Assembly: GCA_008973525.1 (NCBI GenBank)
Contig: WACJ01000404.1
Coordinates: forward strand, 186,001 to 250,000
Reading direction: 5' to 3'
Source: Stenopsyche tienmushanensis
Lineage: Eukaryota; Arthropoda; Insecta; Trichoptera; Stenopsychidae
DNA length: 64,000 bases
Shown here: in pieces, positions 56,990-64,000 of the stretch
How positions within the stretch are numbered: position 1 is the first letter of the stretch
How the letters are laid out: every line of letters starts with the position of its first letter
Position numbers and translations under genes: made by a program
Notes under the pieces: model-generated
The model's database searches: none
What the model saw: only the letters and a program-made list of their open reading frames with translations
What the model was told of the DNA's origin: nothing

Positions 56990-57924
56990 TATATATTGTA
57001 TAATTGTTCCTTGATGCATCAAAGCAAATTAATTTGTCCTTATTGCGTAATAAATACATACATGCAAGCGTCCAAGTTTGACTTTTTATCCTTTGTGCTT
57101 ATTTTTTGTTCAATAAAAATGTCGTTCTGGATCGGCCTCTCGACTAGAAACAGTGGATAAAGCAATTATTTCTCCATTATTTTGTACCAAGACTACTATG
57201 AGCGTCATCATGATTAATCCTAATGTGGATCGTCCTTATGTCCTTTATTACTGAACATCGACAAATATTCAGATAATGATTCTTGATTGTTGAAGAAATA
57301 ATTAGAAACACGATAAACCAGCTCATTCAGATTCGTTATACGAACATTCAATTTTTCAAAAATTCGCCATTACAGACATATTTCCATTTACATTCATAGC
57401 ATGGACATTCGCTATTGTCATTATTTTTTAATTATTAAACACTTTATCATTAAATTAATACTAAATTTTAATAACTTGTGTTTTACTATTTTTTATGATT
57501 ATAATATAAAAATAAAATTGCAAATAAAACGCGTATGATCTTGCACTGTATTTACGTTAATGTCATTTGAATGCAACATTACGTACGCTCTATGATTAGC
57601 CTAAACGAGATCTAAGTGAATATAAAACTATTTATAACTTCGTGCTTACTGTTATTATTGCGATAAAGACATAATTCTATATAACAAAGATACAGACTAT
57701 TAGACAATGCCATCTAGCTATATAGAAGAGTAAATAAAAAAGTGATCACTAAAAATAGTAGTGTTATTGAAAATATATAGAAAAACCAAGTTAGTTATTA
57801 TTAGGAAATTGAAGCATTTAAAACGGTCATTGGCAGATGATGTGACGAGAGTAAGGAATCCAATCCCGAGCCTAAATTTCGATCCCGGGATTGCATTAGA
57901 CCATCCTGGAATCCCGGGCCGGAT
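56990..57924. other. Intergenic, nothing recognised
   Basis: AT-rich with no coding signal. A CCCGGGATT...AATCCCGGG inverted pair at about 57884-57919 immediately precedes the hAT copy and may belong to its junction. Confidence 0.4.
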
Positions 57925-58530
57925 CCACGCTCGTTGGAGGTATCGTCATCAGATATTTAAATGCTATTTCGAGTTGATGACCGTTTGAGCCCCCATTTTC
58001 GTATAACACCATCAATGTGACTGATAAAATTCCTTTCTGCTGAGATACAGACTAAACTCGCAAAATTCCCGATTTCTCGACAAATTATTTATTTCTGTCG
58101 CTCCAGATGAATACTTATATACTATAATACTTTGATGTGATTCGTAAATATATTACGGAGGAATACAAAAATTCTGAACCCTGTATCTATTACGTTTCAT
58201 ATCGATATTCCCATTATTAGAGTCGAGGTGTAGTAAATACATCACCGGTGGGGAAGGTATACATATACGCTATATATGTATACATAGATTAGATAGTTAC
58301 TGCCTCTAGGCGTCGCCTAAGTTCGCCAATTAGCAATTACGCCACTGTTTCCAAGCGTCCAGATTTCGTCGGCAATATCTCGATTTAGTAGCCTTCATCG
58401 TGTTGGTGAGGTGTACGGTTTCTGTTAGATAAAAATTTCAATCCCGAAATTTTCGAGATTACGTTTTCTAATCTCGGGATTCTTAAGTACCTAAAACTGT
58501 CTGGGATTGGACTCCCTATTCCTGGCGATC
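57925..58530 (-). mobile_element. hAT-family fragment, copy 3
   Basis: The left edge encodes, on the minus strand, LYENGGSNGHQLEIAFKYLM then TIPPTSV, the core of the hAT C-terminal dimerisation domain. It is cut just before the ERAFSA motif. It continues into the non-coding arm shared with copies 1 and 2, with the CAGTGGCGTAATTGCTAATT terminus read from 58347. The match ends near GGGATTGGACTCCC (about 58525). A local hairpin of GAATCCCGAGATT type lies near 58440-58482. Confidence 0.78.
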
Positions 58531-60823
58531 GAGAAATCGTCTCATCTTATTGTTACAAAAAGTACAATTCTTTCTAAAAGATTTGCCCTGTGGATTTTTA
58601 AGAATTTCTAAACGGTGAAACGCATTTTTCGCTTTCTTCTTTTCATTGTCAGGCCTAGCATTTTCCGAGCAAAACCATTTTCTTACTAGAAGTTTCCGGA
58701 ATTTTTTGCTTTAAACATAAAATAAATACTGATATGCTTATCAGAATAAGTATGCTTTTCAACCGAATGAAGAGATTGGGGTGAGTGCAGTGAAATCTTA
58801 AACAATTTCCGAAAATCGAATTCCAACTTACAAATGTTAAGTTTATGAACGTCTTTCTATAATGTTTTCCAAATAACTGTTTAAATATCTTTCGAGATTG
58901 AACTCGAAACATGCATTCCTACCCTTGTCTGTTTGCACTTGCTTATCTTCACTTTGTTTTCGTTAATTTGGCTAATGACAGAGTAATTGGTCAAGCTTAT
59001 CGATCTAAGATGAACAACACCCGAGAGAAGATATATCACATGTCGTCTGTGTTTATCCCGTGCTTTATAATATCGCATCGCTATTCCTTCTGTTTATGTT
59101 TCGACTATCGAATTTGGGCCCCGTGAAAAACAGCACAGATTCAGGCTGGGGCACGAGAGTGTTAAAAGTTGTTCGAAGTATCTAGACTGAATATTAAGTG
59201 CTCACTTGCAAAAAGGTTAATTTTTTCTTATGAAGATTTAAACATTTAATTCGAAGTCAATCTCGAGATCAAACCATTTTTTATCTAAAAGATTATTGAT
59301 CAATTGTATGACGCGCGATAAAAAAGCGTCCGAAGAATCACGCCTTTTCATAGAAAATGCTGACGTTATTCGATTTCTACGAATGCATAATCATGTTTTC
59401 ATTGATAAAAAAAATTGATCCATTTGTATGATTCATCGTCATTAGTTTGATGATGTCAAAGTGCATACTTCGTACGTTGGCCTCGTCGCATGACATGTCT
59501 GCGTTGAATCCACAAAATTCAAGTTCGACGTTTCTTATGCGTTCATGTTTTATTATTCGTGACGAATGCTTTGATAATATATCAATTTCTGTTGTATTTT
59601 TGCATTGATGCTGCGCGTTTCGAAATCGTACGTCATTGCTCTTTTAAAACACATTGATCTTGTGTGATTTATTTCCGGGATTTCGATACAATCAGATTAT
59701 TTTTAATGCAATTTCATTCTCGTGTTGCATATTTGCTTCCGGAATTTCGAATCTCTCAAAAGCGCGTATAAACGAGCAAAAATAAATATGAACAACACCA
59801 AGATTGATGATGGATTAAATAAATTATGATTTTATAATAATCGTATATAATCATTTCCTATCATTATACAATTTCGACTAACAAGCGTGCCAAAAATGTA
59901 TTCAGCGAGTTGTTCTGGCGTTTCGACCAACTGTTCTTCGGTATGCACGTCCTCTTTAGGACAAGAATCATAGAAAGAAATTCATTCATCCGTCTTTTTG
60001 AATCATCATGTCGACATTATGAAAACTTTCTTTTAATTCGCTTTTACATAACTGCAATTAATCGCCTGTTGACCTTCAATGCTCCAACAACTTGTTGATT
60101 GATCGAATGACTAAAGCAAAAAATTGCGGTTATTTAATTGAGCTCGCATACCAAACATAACGACCGCTGCCTTACATCATCGGGTCACATCATGATGATG
60201 CCTTCTGGTTACAGGTGAAAATGGCTCCCAAATCGTCGATGCTCCTTTTTCTCGGCGCGGAATGAGCTCCAGAAATAACTCAATTTTTTTTATCCTCCTT
60301 GCTGCCGTACTTCAAAACAACCTGATACATTTTTGATAAGTTAATGGAAATTCGCGTTCGTTAACTTTCGAAGAATCTCCATTAGTCTCCGGTACGTTGT
60401 AAATTGAAGCCTCATTGGCCTTAAAGTGATTTGCATTTTAACTGAAGATGACTACCTGTAATGCCTTTATCTTGTTTACGAATTCTTTGATGATATGACT
60501 CATCTTCAAAATATGATTCCAATAAGACAAATCCAAAGTTAATCAAATGTAACCCAGCAAAAGGGTGTTTTTAACATGAAATTCATTTCTTTAAAACAAA
60601 TTTATTTACAATGATTGTATTACAAAATAATCATCATCGATATTTAAAACCTTCTTCTATTTATTGGGCAAGGCTTTTATTATTTTTTAAAAATGGCTTC
60701 GATTTAAAGTGATTCGAGTGCTTTTAGCAATGTGAGGCTGTACGTTGATGTATGAGGTCCTCTTTTTTCAATTAATTTTGTATTCTATCCAGTTGACTGC
60801 AGTATTTCAGTATTTCAACTGCG
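58531..60823. other. Intergenic or intronic, no firm gene
   Basis: Short frames only (85 codons at most). At 60215 GGTTACAG|GTGAAAATGGCTC looks like an acceptor before a start codon, but its frame stops after 14 codons. No repeat matches were seen. Confidence 0.35.
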
Positions 60824-60935
60824 CTACCTTCTCTCTCTGTCTCTGTCTGTCTCCGAGCTCAATGTACAAGAGTGCTCTTTCTGAATAGTAGAGGGGGGGG
60901 GGGTCCCAGGCCCTGGGATAGTACTCCTTTAGGGG
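60824..60935 (+). mobile_element. piggyBac-type MITE, family P, right-end fragment
   Basis: This matches the right end of the 9.3-kb copy: CTCTCTGTCTCTGTCTGTCT, CCGAGCTCAATGTACAAGAG, a G run, TCCCAGGCCCTGGGA and GTACTCCTTTAGGGG. It is directly followed by TTAA (60936-60939). The left three quarters of the element are missing. Confidence 0.7.
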
Positions 60936-60939
60936 TTAA

Positions 60940-61919
60940 ATATATTTTATTAATGTAGATAAAACAAAAAAAAATAGGATTATAATAACATTATTTGATT
61001 CGTATATTTATATCGTCAAGTACTCGATTTTAAAGACATTTTAAAGACAAAACTCGTTAAGCATATATATGAACATTCACCTCGCCATAAAATTGGTATT
61101 GAAGTCAATCATCACACAGTTTTGATTAATATCCAACGATTTACTTGAAAAATGCTCTAGCCGATCTTAGTTCCAGTGGGAACTATAATTCGAAGAAGTC
61201 ATTAAAGCTGCACTATACGGTCATCTTCATCATTTTAATAGGCATATTTCTGTAAATGTATACTCTTTTCCTCTGAACCATTAATCAGTCTTTCATAGGA
61301 TAAAAAGCAAAACGAGAAATTGCACAGATCGCATAATTCCAGTACAATGTTGATAATTTGTGTGATGTTCACGTTTCATATAGAACGTACAGACTTCATC
61401 AAATCTAATCGCTCGAAATTCAAATTACAAAACCGCATTAATAAAGAAATATTTAGTTCACCAAATTTCACAATAATAAAGATCGACTTAATGGTGTCAT
61501 ATCGCGATGATTAAGTTGTGAAATCTCAAAATAAAATACGATTTTTTTTAACGTTAATGGCGTTTTTTCCGCTATTTATCCTCACATGGTTGAAAATCAA
61601 TGCAAGTAAATCGACATTTCAGCGCGTAATAATTGACAATTATGTCGATTAACGAAGTGTCGGTTAACGATCAGGTCGATTAACACGTTTGAAATTTTGA
61701 AACGTATACAATCAGTTTGTATAGAGACACGGTTCAGGAAACACATATATTTTGTTATCATAAGAAAGCGAATTGTTTTTAAACCTAATCAAAGTCGACA
61801 ATCGGTGAATATTTGCATTATTGCATGGTGTTTTTATTGGACTAGGGAATGAAGACAAAATAAGTTATTATAAAACTTAAAAATAATCATAGTTCCACGG
61901 AAAATTACCAGGACCGTTA
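60940..61919. other. Intergenic, nothing recognised
   Basis: AT-rich, with only a motif-free 64-codon frame at 61320-61514. Confidence 0.4.
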
Positions 61920-62025
61920 TTTTTTCATTTTTCCGCTAACATTTATAACGGTTCGGTTACGGTATTCGTTCCGGAAAAAATAACGGTTTTACCGGCTATC
62001 GGTTTCATTCCGGTTCGAAGTCCTG
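61920..62025 (-). mobile_element. hAT-type element end with CCGGTT-rich subterminal part
   Basis: On the minus strand from 62025 it starts CAGGACTTCGAACCGGAATG and continues through several CCGGT/ACCGTTAT motifs to about 61920. It pairs by sequence with the end at 22732. A further related stretch (AAACCGTTATTTTGCCGGAA) lies near 63765-63790. No matching opposite end or 8-bp duplication was found. Confidence 0.5.
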
Positions 62026-62403
62026 AAAGTTATCATTAAACTGTAAAATGATCTTTAATCTTTTCAACGCCAGTGAGTTTAGAGAAATTGCATAAAAAGT
62101 TATTAACTTATTTTTTTAATCTTTTATTTTAATTTTATTATCTAAAGGCGAAATCAATTATTTTCCTCTAGATCTCATTACATGATAATTATTTTATATT
62201 TACATTTTCTAATTGTTTTTTTTAAAAAATTGACTGTGTTTTTGTAGTGAATTCGTAAAAAAAAAATAATAACCTTATTTAAACTAGACATCTGTTGTAA
62301 GCCTAAAACTTAATTAAAAACATTAAAAATCCTTCTTGGTATATGCTGGGATTTCACCGAAGAAATTCATTTTGATTTGCTTGCTCCTGATTGGAGAAAT
62401 GCG

Positions 62404-62500
62404 GCTTATTTTAAAATTTGCACCCCATCAACCTCATTCGCCGAATATCGCACCCTCTGATTACCACTTGTTTAGGTTCTTAGAACACTCATTACAAAAA
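62404..62500 (+). pseudogene. Mariner transposase scrap (third catalytic motif)
   Basis: Within the frame at 62336-62587 the stretch FAPHQPHSPNIAPSDYHLFR then FLEHSLQ matches the mariner C-terminal HPPYSPDLAPSDYHLFRSL motif and keeps the third catalytic aspartate (APSD). Sequence before and after does not match a transposase. The ATG of the surrounding frame is therefore irrelevant. Confidence 0.7.
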
Positions 62501-64000
62501 ATTGCCCGAATCGTCCCTCAAATATATTATTTTACGATCAATACTTTTATAGACTTGATATCGAATATTTTCAAAATAGAGTTTTAATATTACAAATCCA
62601 TGTTGATCGGGGTTAAAACAATCTATGTATTGGAATATTGATATTTCCAATCTTTCAAAACTTTTGGCACAGCGATTTTTTAAGCAAAATTTTACATATA
62701 TCTTCGGCAATATACGGACGACCAGATCACGATGCGGTCATTTATCTTGCTCGCAGTGGTTTTTCGGCTATTTTGCATAACATATGGCCTGTATAGTTTT
62801 CTGATTATCAATAGGTGCTTTAGAACCATGTAGAAAAATACGCCATATCGCACATGAAATTTGCAAGAATGTTAAAAATCATTATTATTGCAGACACACT
62901 GGAGAAAAGTCCGTTGACCGGAAATGACCATGATGTAATATTTTAAAAGTCATCTTTCAGGTTCCTTTGTTCCGCATCGCGCCTCATTATTTGAGAATTC
63001 CACGGAGATGACTGCTTGCTCTTGGCCATCATCATCGTCTCGAGAGCCCACATACCCTGTTCAAAAAAATAATCAACTAAACTGCAGGAGGCATCATTGC
63101 CTCGGATCGTTTATCATTCCCAGCAGCCGTTTGCGAACAGGATATCGCCAATCTGGATGAAGGCCAGTCAAAAATGGCACAGAGTATTTTTATTACATCT
63201 TTGTTTATTTAAGCGATTTCACCTCACGTACGAAACATCTCGTGACAATGCGTAACATTTTCTACGTCTTCCCAAAGTGTAAAGAACAAAAACTGTTCCC
63301 GGGATTGCCGATCGAGATTGGAGAGCTTTTCCCCGAAAGAGATCGACACGTTAGCATTTTGTCGGTACTCGATTCGTCATTCGCCAAAGAAATTCTTAGA
63401 ATGTTTATATTGCTTTATTGTTCGATGGGCGATCTCTTATGAATAACTTTCACAATTTTGTACACATGATGATTTATGTTGCCAAAAAAAGCCATCTCAT
63501 TATTATACTCCATTTCTATGAATTCTTGACGCTTCTAAGAGAATCGTACCGTTATTTGCCGCTACTAATTTGAACGTAATTTTATTGTATTTCGTTCGCG
63601 TACATCGATTAATATCAATGCTTGATTATATTGTTGAAAATTACCATGGGAAATAATTCTGATACTTCGCGACTTATAACTATTATATTAAAAGTCAGTT
63701 TTCTTATAATTAGTGTTGATATAGTGATTTAGATCCTGGATTCTATACTGGAAAACTGATAACTGGTAAAACCGTTATTTTGCCGGAATGAAAATCGGAA
63801 CTGAACTAATTCAAAAAATATCGTATGTAAATCTTATGCGAAAAAGAGTTCGACTGATTTTTGTGTTGATATAATGTGACTAGGGTTGTCGGTTTTTTAA
63901 AACCTGTTTTGATAAACCGGATTTTTTGGCAAAAATTGTGACTTTCTCAAATTAAATAATATATATAAAAATATTTTTTCATTATTTAAGAATTTTGGAC
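62501..64000. other. Intergenic, no firm gene
   Basis: The block 62940-63440 is GC-richer and holds an unassigned 66-codon frame (63242-63442, first ATG 63248) without a recognised motif. Near 63765 is another scrap of the hAT-type CCGGTT-rich terminus. The window ends in AT-rich DNA. Confidence 0.35.

Noticed and set aside
60205..60270. Acceptor plus ATG (MAPKSSMLLFLGAE) as a second signal-peptide exon
   Set aside because: The frame stops after 14 codons with no donor before the stop.
1..64000. CRISPR arrays, bacterial operons or rRNA genes
   Set aside because: No regularly spaced direct repeats, no dense long frames and no rRNA-like conserved blocks are present. The window is eukaryotic and transposon-rich.

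Overview
This is AT-rich eukaryotic nuclear DNA, most likely from an insect. No reading frame is long or crowded enough to suggest a bacterium, phage or organelle. The recognisable content is almost all transposon fossils of the kinds common in insects: mariner/Tc1, piggyBac, hAT and Helitron, plus small inverted-repeat elements. I place it in insects from this mix and from the Helitron and mariner signatures, and I cannot name a species or order.

Only one piece looks like an ordinary host gene with confidence: a short exon at 4136-4214 on the minus strand. It has a splice acceptor, an ATG, a clean signal peptide and a splice donor. The rest of that gene is not recognisable here. The GC-richer blocks at 27447-28150 and 54160-54610 have open frames that may be coding or first-exon material, but I cannot assign them.

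Layout from left to right. 0.3-1.6 kb: first copy of a dispersed repeat (family A), a Helitron end and a mariner scrap. 4.1-5.9 kb: the signal-peptide exon, a TTAA-flanked MITE (family M) and an internally deleted piggyBac transposase. 7.1-7.5 kb: an hAT fragment. 9.3-9.9 kb: a piggyBac-type MITE (family P) followed by a 16-bp hairpin. 12.8-14.0 kb: a Tc1 scrap and repeat family R. 15.3-19.0 kb: two mariner-derived elements, one holding a long open frame without an early ATG. 21.4-22.1 kb: second family M copy. 24.5-25.0 kb: stacked Helitron ends. 28.6-29.5 kb: an hAT transposase C-terminus and an adjoining open frame. 32.4-37.2 kb: a mariner scrap, a 3.3-kb decayed Helitron carrying its own MITE insertion, then another mariner scrap. 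42.2-43.6 kb: second copy of R, split by a P MITE exactly at a TTAA. 45.5-46.2 kb: a mariner with one intact terminus. 48.2-49.9 kb: two more family A copies. 53.0-56.2 kb: a TTAA-flanked element with long terminal inverted repeats, enclosing a GC-rich island and a fourth family A copy. 56.3-58.5 kb: a piggyBac-like tail, a 147-bp MITE and a third hAT copy. 60.8-62.5 kb: ends of P, hAT and mariner elements.

The DNA transposases seen here are broken by stops, frameshifts or deletions, so no autonomous mobile element is present. The piggyBac pieces and the TTAA-flanked MITEs belong to the same target-site class, which suggests past trans-mobilisation. I found no rRNA, convincing tRNA or CRISPR array. 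Most of the remaining sequence is AT-rich DNA without a recognisable feature.
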